Below, in pieces: positions 47,079-57,799 of a stretch of 64,000 nt of DNA. The DNA is from Streptomyces sp. NBC_00091. GTDB taxonomy: Bacteria > Actinomycetota > Actinomycetes > Streptomycetales > Streptomycetaceae. Position 1 is the stretch's first letter. Each line of letters opens with the position of its first letter. The stretch covers positions 1-64,000 of the forward strand of contig NZ_JAPEMA010000001.1 in NCBI RefSeq assembly GCF_026343185.1, given 5' to 3'. Position numbers and translations under genes: made by a program. The notes below the pieces were generated by a model, which was given only the letters and a program-made list of their open reading frames with translations, did no database searches and had not been told where the DNA came from.

Positions 47079-47151
47079 CGCAGCTCCGCGAAGCGGGCCC
47101 TTCCCCCAGGAGCCAGGCCAACACGCCTTACGACCAATGCGGGAGAGCCCG

Positions 47152-47242
47152 TTACTGGTGATCTTCGCATGATGCCGCGCGGCGAACCCTCGTCTTCGCA
47201 ATTCAAGACGTCGACCCAGCGACATCACGCATCAAATCTCAG
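47152..47242 (-). repeat. Cassette-end inverted repeat, copy 2
   Basis: Reverse-complement counterpart of 46381-46467. Similarity stops at the position equivalent to the recombinase stop codon (CTGAG), so only the non-coding end was duplicated or left behind. Confidence 0.85.
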
Positions 47243-47279
47243 TAACCTGCAGATCCAGGCACCGGCTTGCGTCGGCTGG

Positions 47280-47295
47280 ATGTCTCATGAGACAT
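47280..47295. other. Perfect 16-bp palindrome ATGTCTCATGAGACAT
   Basis: A 16-base perfect palindrome, AT-richer than its surroundings, 38 bases beyond the second inverted repeat. It overlaps the ATG at 47287. Could be an operator or a recombination site. Confidence 0.5.
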
Positions 47296-47589
47296 ACCGA
47301 GCGCGAAGAAGATGAGCAGGTACGCGCGTACGGACTCCCGGCGACCGAGGGCAAGAGCGGCGACCCGAGGTGGCCGGCCTTGGCCCGCCGCTACAGCTTC
47401 GACTTCCGCCGCCCGGTGCAGTGGGAGGTGGAGGCGTTGGAGCCGGCCGAACTCCAGCGCCTGGTCCTCGCCGCCGTCGACCCCTACATCGACCGCACCG
47501 TGCTCGCGCAGCAGATCGCCCGCGAGGAAGACCAGCGCTGTGCCCTGGCCGACTTCCTCGGCGGCTGGGGCGCGGACGGCAGGAGGTAG
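47287..47589 (+). CDS. Small hypothetical protein
   Basis: 100 codons. The C-terminal half is acidic and helical (QWEVEALEPAELQRLVLAAV, DPYIDRTVLAQQIAREEDQR, CALADFLGGWG), like short plasmid or phage-associated streptomycete proteins. The first ~35 residues are less convincing and the true start may be a later codon. Unknown function. Confidence 0.4.
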   Translation: MRHTEREEDEQVRAYGLPATEGKSGDPRWPALARRYSFDFRRPVQWEVEALEPAELQRLVLAAVDPYIDRTVLAQQIAREEDQRCALADFLGGWGADGRR

Positions 47590-47614
47590 TCCCGCCGTCT
47601 GCACGCGGGTCCCC

Positions 47615-47724
47615 TGCAACACGGGCGGTGCAACGCGGTCGAACGCAACCGTGTGTTGCAGTCTTGACCTGGCGCAACGCGTGCAACGCGCTGTTGCGCG
47701 AGCGCGTTGCACCGCCGTGTTGCA
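47615..47724. repeat. Dense TGCAACRCG iteron cluster with 22-bp inverted arms
   Basis: The left arm TGCAACACGGGCGGTGCAAC (47615-47637) and right arm CGCGTTGCACCGCCGTGTTG (47703-47724) are reverse complements apart from one extra G. Between them the core GCAACGCG or its complement recurs at least four more times (47643, 47673, 47682, 47693). Such clustered 8-10-mers are typical of replication-initiator or partition-protein sites. Confidence 0.75.
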
Positions 47725-47866
47725 CCCCTTCCGGGACCCCTGCTACCCAGATACTGGAGCACGGTCTGGTGACTGCTTGTGGCGTCCGTCTGCCGCTGTG
47801 TGTCGGCGGGAATGCCGCGTCGGCGAAACGGTTCACTACAGTGCCGCCGCCGAGAGGAATCCGCTC

Positions 47867-48150
47867 ATGAGCACCCCCACCCCACGCCCCGCGGTCGCGA
47901 CCTGGGCCCCATCCCAGTCCGGACCGTGCGTGCGCTGCCATCTTCTCTGCACCACCGCCGGTGAGGTCAGCTCAACGAATGGGTGGACGCGAAAGGATGT
48001 CAGCCCGACCCGCTGCTCCGGCTCGCGGAGAAGACCGGCAAGACCGTCTACATCAAGCACGCCACCGTCGTACGCAAGGCCGATGGCGAAGACACCGCTT
48101 ACTTCGCCCGGCGGCGAGGCGGTCGAGTGAACCGGCGACCGCGCCCGTGA
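47867..48150 (+). pseudogene. Small CxxC protein, frameshifted
   Basis: ATG 47867 behind CGAGAGGAAT. STPTPRPAVATWAPSQSGPC, VRCHLLCTTAGE in one frame; after about 47970 NEWVDAKGCQPDPLLRLAEK, TGKTVYIKHATVVRKADGED, TAYFARRRGG in the next. The second part is good protein-like sequence that ends at 48150. A one-base indel splits it. Possibly a zinc-ribbon mini-protein of mobile-element origin. Confidence 0.45.
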
Positions 48151-48267
48151 TCAGGCCGTCCTCTGATGCGTTCCTGTCGTGCAGGCGTCCCGTGTGAACT
48201 GCGCTCCCCCCTCCCTTCGCGGGCGGGGCCGCTGCACGGCGACCTTCACACGACAGGAGAGACCAGC

Positions 48268-48924
48268 ATGGTCACGCACACGTTGAGGCGGCGGATGTCC
48301 GCCCTCGCCACCGTCCTGGGACTGGGCATCGCCCTCCCGTTCGCCCTGGGGGCGACCCCCGCGTCCGCCCGGGCCCTGATCGACATCACAAAGACGCATT
48401 CCGGCAGCTTCCCCAGGGGCGGGCAGGGCGTCTACACGATCACGGTCACCAACCCAGGCGATCAGACGACCGCCAGCGGGACGGTCATGCAAGACACCAT
48501 CCAGACAGGAGGGGTCACATTCGTCACAGGGACGGTAATCGACTCGGATGTAAACGTTTCGTGCACCTTCGAGGGGGACAACAGGGTCAACTGCGAGAGC
48601 GAGCCGCTGGATCCCGGTGAGGGCTACACCCTCACCTTCACTGTCAACGTCGCCGAGGACGCCCCGTGCACCGTCGACAACTTTGCCGTGGCGCTCGTCC
48701 CCGGGGACGTCGGCGACACGGCCGAAGACCCCACCACCATCACCGGCGGCACCTGCGGCGGAGACGAGGGAGACGGTGACGGAGACGGGAGCCCCGTGTC
48801 GATCCTCCCCGTCAACCTCACCGGCGTCATCCCGATGTTCAACAACATCACCACGAACAACAACATCCACAGCCCCGGCGCCAGCAACGCCAGCCGCCAG
48901 GCTTTCGGACTGAACGCACCCTGA
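48268..48924 (+). CDS. Secreted DUF11/CARDB-like protein
   Basis: ATG 48268 with AGGAGA 9 bases upstream. Sec signal peptide LRRRMSALATVLGLGIALPF ending GATPASARA. The mature part is one DUF11-type beta-sandwich (ITKTHSGSFPRGGQGVYTIT, VTNPGDQTTASGTVMQDTIQ, PLDPGEGYTLTFTVNVAEDA). An acidic Gly/Asp linker (GGDEGDGDGDGSP) and an Asn-rich tail (NNITTNNNIHSPGASNASRQ) follow. A similar exposed-surface layout is common in sporulating actinomycetes; a role in adhesion or sheath is possible but not shown. Confidence 0.75.
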   Translation: MVTHTLRRRMSALATVLGLGIALPFALGATPASARALIDITKTHSGSFPRGGQGVYTITVTNPGDQTTASGTVMQDTIQTGGVTFVTGTVIDSDVNVSCTFEGDNRVNCESEPLDPGEGYTLTFTVNVAEDAPCTVDNFAVALVPGDVGDTAEDPTTITGGTCGGDEGDGDGDGSPVSILPVNLTGVIPMFNNITTNNNIHSPGASNASRQAFGLNAP

Positions 48925-48995
48925 CCGAGCAGGCCGTCCCCCGAGGCGTGGAACGGCCGTACGTCGGCCGTCCCACGCCTCGGTGTGCCAGCAGC

Positions 48996-49154
48996 ATGCG
49001 GATCGCCACGACCAACTTCATCGGCGACCGCATCATCTACCCACCCACCCACCTCGCCCGCGCGCTCGACGAGCGCGGGTTCTCCGGGCTCTACCTCCAG
49101 GAGCCCATCCACATCCCCGTCGCGCGCGACACCGCCGCGCCCCAGGGCGGGTGA
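48996..49154 (+). pseudogene. F420-dependent LLM oxidoreductase, N-terminal fragment
   Basis: MRIATTNFIGDRIIYPPTHL, ARALDERGFSGLYLQEPIHI, PVARDTAAP is the typical first ~48 residues of luciferase-like monooxygenase-fold F420 enzymes (ALEERGFxGLYLPEHTHIP). A stop follows and the TIM barrel is missing. The stretch from 49155 to 49458 has only a short Cys-containing peptide frame (CCRYGVGGNPLCQECRARL, about 49260-49358), with no start. Confidence 0.55.
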
Positions 49155-49458
49155 AGTGCCCCGCGGGCGGTCGACGGTCAGGCGCAGCTGCCCCAGATCC
49201 TCAGCATCCACGAGCCTGAACACCACTGCATCTCTAACTTGGTGCAGTCAACAGACCGAACATGTTGTCGATATGGAGTCGGCGGGAACCCCCTCTGCCA
49301 GGAGTGCCGCGCCCGGCTCCCGGAGTCACAGAAGAAGCCTGCCCACCCCGGAGCCTGACGTCGCGGGGCCTTCTGGCCGTATCCTGCGCGCTGGACCGCG
49401 CCCGGCCGGTGACGCTGGGGGCCAGGCCCGGAGTGGCGGTGAAGGAGGCCAACCCCGA

Positions 49459-50106
49459 GTGGTCCTGACCCCTCCCTTCGAGCCGATGCTCGCCCAGGCC
49501 GGCGAGTCCGTCCCCGGACCTGGTGTCCTGGCGGGCGGCCTGGCCCTGGAGCAGAAGTTCGACGGCCACCGCACCATCCTCTTCACCCCCGCTGGCCCCG
49601 GCGGCCGGGTGCTGCTCCAGACCCGGCGCGGCTCCCTGGTCCAGGACCGCTTCCCCGACCTGGTCGCCGCCGCCGAGCAGCTGCCCGACGGCCTCGTCCT
49701 CGACGGCGAACTCGTCGTCTGGGACACCGCAGCCGGACGCCTGTCCTTCGAAGCGCTCCAGCGCCGGGCCGCCGCCCGCGGGCGCACCGCCGCCGCACTG
49801 GCCGCGAAGACCCCGGCCTTCTTCATCGCCTTCGACGTCCTCCAGCAGGACGGCACCGAACTCCTCACCCGGCCCTACCGTGAGCGCCGGCGCATCCTCG
49901 AGGATCTCTTCGACACCCACCAGCTGAGCGCGCCGTGGACGCTGTGCCCGATGACCACCGACCTCGCCAAGGCGAGGGAGTGGCTGGAGACGTGGACCGA
50001 CGTCTCCGGAGTGGAGGGGATCCTGGTGAAGGGAATGAACCAGCGCTACCTCCCCGGATCGAGAGCTTGGTACAAGATCAGACGCCGCGACACCACCGAG
50101 GCGGTC
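49459..50106 (+). pseudogene. ATP-dependent DNA ligase (LigC/LigD-type), 5' part, split by a mobile cassette
   Basis: GTG 49459 with GGAGG 10 bases upstream. Motif I EQKFDGHRTILF with the AMP-accepting Lys, then GLVLDGELVVWDTAAGRLSF, motif III-like AFFIAFDVLQQDG, motif IV GVEGILVKGMNQRYLPG and motif V WYKIRRRDTTEAV. The coding match ends at codon GTC 50104-50106. The OB-fold portion that should follow is found at 56976-57098 in the same orientation, 6.87 kb away. The adenylation domain is essentially complete, but the hybrid frame ends at a stop soon after the insertion. Confidence 0.85.
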
Positions 50107-50237
50107 TTCCCTGTCAAGTTCTTCTGTTCAGTCCCGCGGCCACTGCTCAGGCTTCCGTTTCAGTCCGCTGTGATGGGCACTCCGTCGTGTCGCAATGTCG
50201 ATCGGCGGAAGGCTGGCAACCGCATAGGGTCAGTGGC

Positions 50238-51020
50238 ATGTCTGACACGTTCGACGTAGCTGAGTTCCTGGCGGGTGGGTGCAGGGAACGGGCGGATGCG
50301 TGGGCATTTGTCAGCGCTTTTGCCGCCTCCTGGTTCACTCCGTTGTCACCGGCTGATGGGTTCACGCTGGATCAAGTACAGAGAGCTGAGGACCGCCTCG
50401 GCGTTCACCTTCCTGTTGCTCTCCGGGAGGCGTACACGCTGTTCGGTCGACGGCGAGATCTGGTTGCGCAGCAGGACCCGCTGCTGGAGCCGGAGGAGCT
50501 GCTGTTCGACCCTTCCGGCGAACTTCTGGTCTTCCGCAGTGAGAATCAAGGCTGCGCCGGTTGGGGTGTGTCTCTGACCGACCTGCATCGGGAGGACCCA
50601 CCGGTCGCTCTGTTTTCCGATCGCCTGCCGAACTCCGGACGGCGTCGTTTTCTCGATCGCTTGTCGCTGGCTTGTGTCGAAACCGTGCTGAGCGAGGCTG
50701 TCGTTGGCAGGTGGCGACAAGGGCGCGCATGCCAGGCGACCCCTGAGGTAGTTGCCTGTCTAGAAACGGAGTTCGCGCGTGTCCCGTTGCCGCCCTATCC
50801 GGCGTGGTTTGAGCCGATGGGACCGGGAGTCCGGTGGTTTTCTGCCGCTGGCCTGCTGCTGCGTCTGGAGCCCGGCTCCGAGGGGACGGAGTTGGTTGTA
50901 ACAGGTCAGACGGAAGGTGATCTTCAACGCGCGATCGAAGCGATTCCCGGTGCCTGGCCTGACGCCGAGCCGACCGTGACCAGGACAATCAGTGAGCACG
51001 ACCTTGTTCTGCCGTTTTGA
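50238..51020 (+). CDS. SMI1/KNR4 (SUKH)-type protein, cassette cargo
   Basis: ATG 50238, 260 codons. The SUKH core is visible: FTLDQVQRAEDRLGVHLPVA, LREAYTLFGRRRDL, LLEPEELLFDPSGELLVFRS, GCAGWGVSLTDLHREDPPVA. SUKH proteins are typical immunity proteins of contact-dependent toxin systems, or regulatory scaffolds. Two C-terminal segments (FARVPLPPYPAWFEPMGPGV, EGTELVVTGQTEGDLQRAIE) extend it. It is the only non-recombination gene in the cassette and is divergent from none of the others: it faces the recombinase operon's 3' end. No toxin is present. Confidence 0.75.
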   Translation: MSDTFDVAEFLAGGCRERADAWAFVSAFAASWFTPLSPADGFTLDQVQRAEDRLGVHLPVALREAYTLFGRRRDLVAQQDPLLEPEELLFDPSGELLVFRSENQGCAGWGVSLTDLHREDPPVALFSDRLPNSGRRRFLDRLSLACVETVLSEAVVGRWRQGRACQATPEVVACLETEFARVPLPPYPAWFEPMGPGVRWFSAAGLLLRLEPGSEGTELVVTGQTEGDLQRAIEAIPGAWPDAEPTVTRTISEHDLVLPF

Positions 51021-51132
51021 CGACAAGTCGCTGGGCGAGAAGCAGCGCCCACGACAGCGCGGATGACGCTCGCGTCGACGGGGTCGCCCCGGTGCTCCGT
51101 CGACCGGGCGCGGCCCCGAATGGGTGCAGATG

Positions 51133-52651
<1,519 letters not shown>

Positions 52652-52652
<1 letters not shown>

Positions 52653-53680
52653 CACTCGGCGGACTCTTCGACGTCGATGTGATCGCGCCAGGGCTTCCCG
52701 TCGATCTGGCCGAGGATAGGCACGTTCAAGGGACACGCGCCCGGACGCTCGGGGACCAGGGCGTGGAGCTGGTGCTTCGTGGCAAACCGGTTGACCTGGA
52801 TGGTGCTCGCGCCCGTGAGAGCGGCTATGTAGGTGCGGGCCAGTGCACTCCGGCCTTTGAAGTGGATGGAGGGCAGCGGGGCGCCCGAACCAACGCGGGG
52901 CAGCAGGAACTCTTCGAGGGCAGCGTGGCTCTCGGCGGACGCCTGGTTGACTGCGGCTACGGCGAACAGCTGGCATCGTTCGGACCAGGCAGCCAGGATG
53001 TCGTCGGCGAAGATGTCGACGAAACGGATCGCCCAGACCAGCAGAGGGCCGAGAACCTGCGGGTCCAGCGGCTCGGTGCTGTTCTCGCCGCGGTCCGAGC
53101 CGCCGGCCGGGGGAAGGAAGTCGTCGACTCCCTCGCTGTCCCACGGAGGCCGGGTGGCACCGACGGGTTCGGCGCTGAGCTGATCGAACGCCCACAAATC
53201 GGTCAACATGGAGCAGATCTTCTCCGCATGACCGCGGGAGACGTCGCTGCAGCGTTCGACTATGTAGGTCCGCCACACATGGTCGGTGCAGTCGACCAGG
53301 CGGGTGATGCGGCGTTCGTGCAGCCAGCGGGCCAGCCGTATCCACTCGCCGTGGGTGTCCCGAAGGTCATGCGCGGATGTTCGGGCCCTGGCTCCGGCCC
53401 CTCGGGCCTTGAGGTGGGTGGGCCGGAGTCTGCCGTTGATCATCGTCCAGGTGATGAGTTTCATCTCGCCGAGCAGGAGAGCCGGACATTGCCTCCAGTG
53501 GATCTTGACGAGGTAGGTGCTGGGGTTGTCGATCAGTGGTGCCAGAGGCCAGACGGCATCGCAGTAGCGGGAGTTGGAGTGGGTATTACCGGCGCTGATC
53601 CACTGGGGCAGCACTACCGGGGTCTGCGGGGTGGGAAGGGGCAGAACGTACGGGTCGTACTGGGCAGCAGGGCTGGTCAT
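52652..53680 (-). CDS. Tyrosine recombinase C of cassette 2, N-terminal half
   Basis: ATG 53680 overlaps the recombinase B stop (ATGA). 342 codons with the core-binding domain (HDLRDTHGEWIRLARWLHER, RITRLVDCTDHVWRTYIVER, HAEKICSMLTDLWAFDQLSA) and a conserved middle (FVDIFADDILAAWSERCQLF, AVNQASAESHAALEEFLLPR). It ends HIDVEESAE at TGA 52654-52652, exactly where the catalytic domain should continue. Without the next frame it lacks every catalytic residue. Confidence 0.7.
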
Positions 53681-55410
53681 GGGCCGAGGCCTTCCTTCAG
53701 CAGAAGCCGGACAACAGTGCGGTCGGCCTCGCTGACACGGGCCAAGGACGTCTTCCAGGCGACCGGACCGACCCTCTTTCGCAGGTCTTCCAGCCGCGTC
53801 AGATGAACCCTCCACCGTTCACGGAACACGTCCTCCTCCAAGACGGACCGCAGACTCGTGATCTGCTGGTGCAGGTGGGCGAGCCGGGGATGGTGGCCGG
53901 GATGGACGTATGCGTTGGCGCAGGCCAGACAGAGCAGGAAATCCGCCCCGCAGCCGCCCTCGCCAGCCGGCCAGGGGCTGGCTTCCTCGTCTTCGCAGTC
54001 CACCGTTGCCGTCTGCTGATGTTCCGGATTCGGCTCGTTCGCCATCGTCCCGCCGAAGACGACAGCCCGGGCCTGGTTCAGGGCCTCGAGGGCGCCGTCG
54101 GCGAACACCTGGCGCGAAGCGCGCTGAACCCTTTTGTCGGGCAGCACGTAGACACTCTCGTGCGTGCCCTGTGTGTGCTGCAGCGGGCGTCCCTGGTTCG
54201 TCACCGTCGTCCGGCGAGCCCGCTGGAACGGCGACCCGCCGAGCCCACTGCTTGCGGCCCACCACCTGCTCATCCCGAGGGAGACACCAAAGGACAGGGG
54301 CCAGTGCACGGCCGGCCGGTCCAGGTCGGTGTGCTCGTCCTCAGGGCGGCGGACGCGAGCAACCATCAGCAGGTCGACGCCCGGCTTCAGCCGGTGGGCC
54401 AGTGCCCGTGCATGAGCGGTGGCCTCCAGGGCCTGGGTAATCAGCCTCCCCGGCGAGTCGGCTCCTGAATCGGTGATGTTCTCGGTGGAGAACCACCGCC
54501 CGCTGCCTGCTCTGCGCTTCTCGACCTGGACCTGGTAGGTCAGCGAGGTGGTCTCTCCGACTGACGGCGCGATCGTCGGCACTGGCATGCGGTCGTACTG
54601 CGACAGGTTCCACCCGAACCGGTCCGTCAGCAGCACGGCCAGCGCGGTGAGTTCACCGCGGGCCAAGAACAACCGCCCCCACGTCTGCTCAGCCCCCTTG
54701 CCGCCCAGCAGACGGCCGCTTCTCACGCCGCGGTCTCCACTGGGGTGCAGAGTGCGGGGGACATCGCCGGTGCGGGCGAGGTGATCAAGAATCTTCCCGA
54801 TCTTCCACCCACGGCTTCCCGCGGCGAGTTCGTTGGACCGCCAGCTGTTCAGCAGGCGTGTGTTCTCGCCGATCCGCAGCCAGGCCGACCGAAACTGCCG
54901 TTGAGCGGTCAGCACTACCCGCTCCCACTCGGCATCCTCAAACGACTGTTTGCTCGGCTTCTGGGCCGGGACCCGACGGGCCAGCTCCTCTGCCACGAGC
55001 CCGGTTGCCAACCGCACGTCTTGTCGCAGCACCGTGCGAACCATGGACTGCTTGTTCGTGCCGGCGCTGGTGCCGCTGTTCGCCTCTCGCCAGCTCTGCA
55101 TCACGGCCAGGGTCAGACCGTCCACGTCCTCGGGCGGGCTCTCCAGCTCCGAGAGGAAGTCCGCGAACAACTTCAGACTCGACCAATAGGTCTGAGCTGA
55201 CCGGTGGCTTGTCCAGTTCCTGGACTGGCTGGCGAACGCGACGGCCAGAGACCGTTGCGTCGGCCCGGCCACAGGAAATCCGGCGAAGTCGTACTCCTTC
55301 TTGAACCCGGCCTTGTTGGTGACCGTCACCACGAGCCCATCCGGGCCCAGCGGCGGCTCGACGTGGTGGTCGGGCGGCGGTGGGACGGCCTTGCGGCCAC
55401 GCCCGCTCAC
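53677..55410 (-). CDS. Tyrosine recombinase B of cassette 2
   Basis: GTG 55410 overlaps the recombinase A stop (GTGA). 577 codons. Core-binding part RNWTSHRSAQTYWSSLKLFA, DFLSELESPPEDVDGLTLAV. Catalytic region FLARGELTALAVLLTDRFGW, then the HxxR-like SPFQRARRTTVTNQGRPLQH and the likely Tyr in THESVYVLPDKR. Cys-rich tail VDCEDEEASPWPAGEGGCGA, FLLCLACANAY. It is divergent from ordinary integrases but matches the counterpart at 42141 in order, length and zinc tail. Confidence 0.8.
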   Translation of the reverse strand: MSGRGRKAVPPPPDHHVEPPLGPDGLVVTVTNKAGFKKEYDFAGFPVAGPTQRSLAVAFASQSRNWTSHRSAQTYWSSLKLFADFLSELESPPEDVDGLTLAVMQSWREANSGTSAGTNKQSMVRTVLRQDVRLATGLVAEELARRVPAQKPSKQSFEDAEWERVVLTAQRQFRSAWLRIGENTRLLNSWRSNELAAGSRGWKIGKILDHLARTGDVPRTLHPSGDRGVRSGRLLGGKGAEQTWGRLFLARGELTALAVLLTDRFGWNLSQYDRMPVPTIAPSVGETTSLTYQVQVEKRRAGSGRWFSTENITDSGADSPGRLITQALEATAHARALAHRLKPGVDLLMVARVRRPEDEHTDLDRPAVHWPLSFGVSLGMSRWWAASSGLGGSPFQRARRTTVTNQGRPLQHTQGTHESVYVLPDKRVQRASRQVFADGALEALNQARAVVFGGTMANEPNPEHQQTATVDCEDEEASPWPAGEGGCGADFLLCLACANAYVHPGHHPRLAHLHQQITSLRSVLEEDVFRERWRVHLTRLEDLRKRVGPVAWKTSLARVSEADRTVVRLLLKEGLGP

Positions 55411-56936
55411 CACACCACCTCGACGATCGTGTCGATATCCTGGATGCCGACCGTCTCGCGGGCCAGCCGGGCGAACACCCCGTCCGCGTCCTCGATGTCC
55501 TGGCCCTCCTCGGTGCTCTCCGCGGCAGCGAGGATCGACTCCAGCTGCAGGTGGGACACGGGCGCGAGATAGTGCCGCTTGGTCGTCTCCACGTCCGAGT
55601 GACCCAGCAGCGTCTTCACCAGCCACCACGGATCACCGAAGAGCTGGGCGAAGTCCCTCCGATCCTTCTTGGTCAGCCCGTAACGCTTCTCGAACAGCTC
55701 GTTGAGCAGGATCAACATGTAGAGCGCGAACGAATGCCGGCCAGAGTGCGGCGTCGCGTACGGACTCTTCCCGCGCACCTCCGCAAGCCGGAACCTCCGG
55801 TGCATCGCCCTGTCCTCTTCGGTGAGCAGGACCTGCTCGCAGCGCAGATTCGCCGCCCTGAACACACCGTTCCACCGGTCCGGGGCCATCGCCAGACCCT
55901 GCTCGGTCAGCCACAGCCACGCCGGCTCCGGCCCGTCCGGGCCCGGCTGGAACAGCCACTGCCGCTCACGCCAGCCCAGCCGACTTAACTCCTGAGCACC
56001 GACGACCCCGTTCCGGTCTACCCACTCAACCTTCGGCCTCAACCCGCGGGTCACCTCGGTGATCAGCCGCACGACCGGCAGCCGGTCATAAAGGCCCCGC
56101 TCCTGGGCTCGCTGAATCGCCCACGCCCGCTCTGACTCCACGTAAGCCTCGACCTGGCCGACCGAATCCACCGACGCGTAATAGGTCCGGCTGTTCTTCG
56201 ACCTCGTCAACGCACCCGCCAGCTGGCCATGCAGGTAGCGGCCGCGGCGAAGACTCTGCGTGGGTAGCTCCAGCGTCAGCAACGAGCCGCACTCCTGCCG
56301 ACGCAACCCAGAACTCAGTACCATCTGCACGAAGCTGGTGTTCCGCAGCTCCGTACGCGATTCCCAGCCCAGCACGGCGACGCCAGCGCGGGTATGGCCC
56401 CGCAGTCCGATGTCCAACCACAGATCCCAGGTCCGCGGCGTCAGCCACGACACCCGCGCGCTCACCGAGTCCGGGGCCCTGTCCTCGTGCCGGGAGACAT
56501 CCACCGGAAGCGGATAGACCTTGCCCCACTTGAACAACTTCGTGAACGCGGCAGCCTCACGGTCCCACTTCGAACCACCGATCCTGCCTGGGTTCTCTGG
56601 CGCATCACACCGCCAGTGCCGGTAGTCCGCCAGATCCTGCCGCCTTGCTTCACGCCACGACAGCCCACGCGAGGACAGGAAATTCAGCAGCGGCCGATAA
56701 TCCGTTCCGTAATTCCGCTTCGTCTCCCGTTCCAGATTCCGAAAGACCTCAGACCGTACGAAATCCAGGAAATCCCGGTCCACCATGCCGTCCGGCCGTA
56801 AGTACACCGGATCGCCCGGCCTCAGACCGATGCGGGCCACCGCCTCTGGCAGGTCCTGCACCCCAAGAACACCCTCCGCTGGCAGCGTTCCCCACCGGCC
56901 TGGATCCGGCACCCACTCCACGTGCCACTCGCTCAA
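55407..56936 (-). CDS. Tyrosine recombinase A of cassette 2, catalytically complete
   Basis: 509 codons from ATG 56936. Core-binding domain ETKRNYGTDYRPLLNFLSSR, GLSWREARRQDLADYRHWRC. Catalytic residues all present: SSGLRRQECGSLL (Arg I), TPHSGRHSFALYML (His/Arg II), LLGHSDVETTKRHYLAPVSH (His III and Tyr). First gene of the operon; its start lies only 39 bases inside the right end of the cassette. The promoter must therefore be in the end or in the ligase flank. Confidence 0.92.
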   Translation of the reverse strand: MSEWHVEWVPDPGRWGTLPAEGVLGVQDLPEAVARIGLRPGDPVYLRPDGMVDRDFLDFVRSEVFRNLERETKRNYGTDYRPLLNFLSSRGLSWREARRQDLADYRHWRCDAPENPGRIGGSKWDREAAAFTKLFKWGKVYPLPVDVSRHEDRAPDSVSARVSWLTPRTWDLWLDIGLRGHTRAGVAVLGWESRTELRNTSFVQMVLSSGLRRQECGSLLTLELPTQSLRRGRYLHGQLAGALTRSKNSRTYYASVDSVGQVEAYVESERAWAIQRAQERGLYDRLPVVRLITEVTRGLRPKVEWVDRNGVVGAQELSRLGWRERQWLFQPGPDGPEPAWLWLTEQGLAMAPDRWNGVFRAANLRCEQVLLTEEDRAMHRRFRLAEVRGKSPYATPHSGRHSFALYMLILLNELFEKRYGLTKKDRRDFAQLFGDPWWLVKTLLGHSDVETTKRHYLAPVSHLQLESILAAAESTEEGQDIEDADGVFARLARETVGIQDIDTIVEVVW

Positions 56937-56975
56937 CTAGACCCCTCCTGATGCGCTTGAACACACCAGATCATC

Positions 56976-57098
56976 AGGGAAGCCATCATCGGCGCGATCA
57001 CCGGCACTCTTACCCGCCCGCAGTTCCTCGTCCTGGGCCGCCGTGACGGGCACGGTCGGCTGCGCGCGGTGGGCCGTACGGTCCCGCTGCGCCCTTGA
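56976..57098 (+). pseudogene. ATP-dependent DNA ligase, OB-fold part, separated from its 5' half
   Basis: REAIIGAITGTLTRPQFLVL, GRRDGHGRLRAVGRTVPLRP then stop. This is the first half of the ligase OB domain and continues the protein interrupted at 50106 (…RRRDTTEAV). A stop at 57096 and the switch to GNAT-like sequence show the 3' end is also lost. Confidence 0.8.
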
Positions 57099-57107
57099 CC
57101 TGGATCG

Positions 57108-57467
57108 TCCATCGCGGAGCTGCTCACCGCGACCGAGGCGACGGGCATCGCCCTGTTGCCCATTCAGCGCCGCGACGAGGGCGACTTCATCGGCTACTGC
57201 GGGCTGATCACCGGCCGCTCCACCCTGGAGGAGCCGGAAATCGCGTTCGAGCTGTTCCAGCGCGCGCACGGGCATGACTACGCCACCGAGGCGGCCGGCG
57301 CGGTGCTCGATGCCGCTGCCGCGACCGGGCGGAACCGGCTCTGGGCGACCGTCGGTGCGTGGAACGCACCGTCGCTCCGCGTCCTCGAGAAGCTCGGGGT
57401 CGAGCGGGATCACGTTTCCACGGACGACAGCGGTGAAGTGGCCTGGCGCACACGCTGGTTGCGCTGA
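57108..57467 (+). pseudogene. GNAT acetyltransferase, 5'-truncated
   Basis: In frame from SIAELLTATEATGIALLPIQ, RRDEGDFIGYCGLITGRSTL, IAFELFQRAHGHDYATEAAG (acetyl-CoA loop, degenerate) and VGAWNAPSLRVLEKLGVERD. It has no start codon before about 57156 and the first ~60 residues are missing. It is fused directly to the ligase scrap, marking another deletion junction. Confidence 0.65.
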
Positions 57468-57799
57468 CGCGAGAGCGCGCTCCCAGAGCTTCCGTCGGCG
57501 TCCCGGCCGTGGCCGATGGATGCTTCCTCCAGGGGACCCGGTTGCGGGCGCGGGCCCCGGACGGCCGCTCGACGCATCGTAGGTGAATGGGAACTCGACC
57601 AAAGTGGATCTTCGTCTCGGTAGTCTTCCCTGCAAGGTCGCGAAAAGGCGATCCGGAGTTGCGAGAGGGAAATCATCGAATCCGCGGCGTGGCTTCGGTC
57701 GGAAATGTCAGCCACGCTCGATCAATTGACTCACCCCCTCCCGCTGTCAGTCGCGAGCCTGCGGTTGAGTATTCTGAACAGGAAATACTGGGAAACCTG

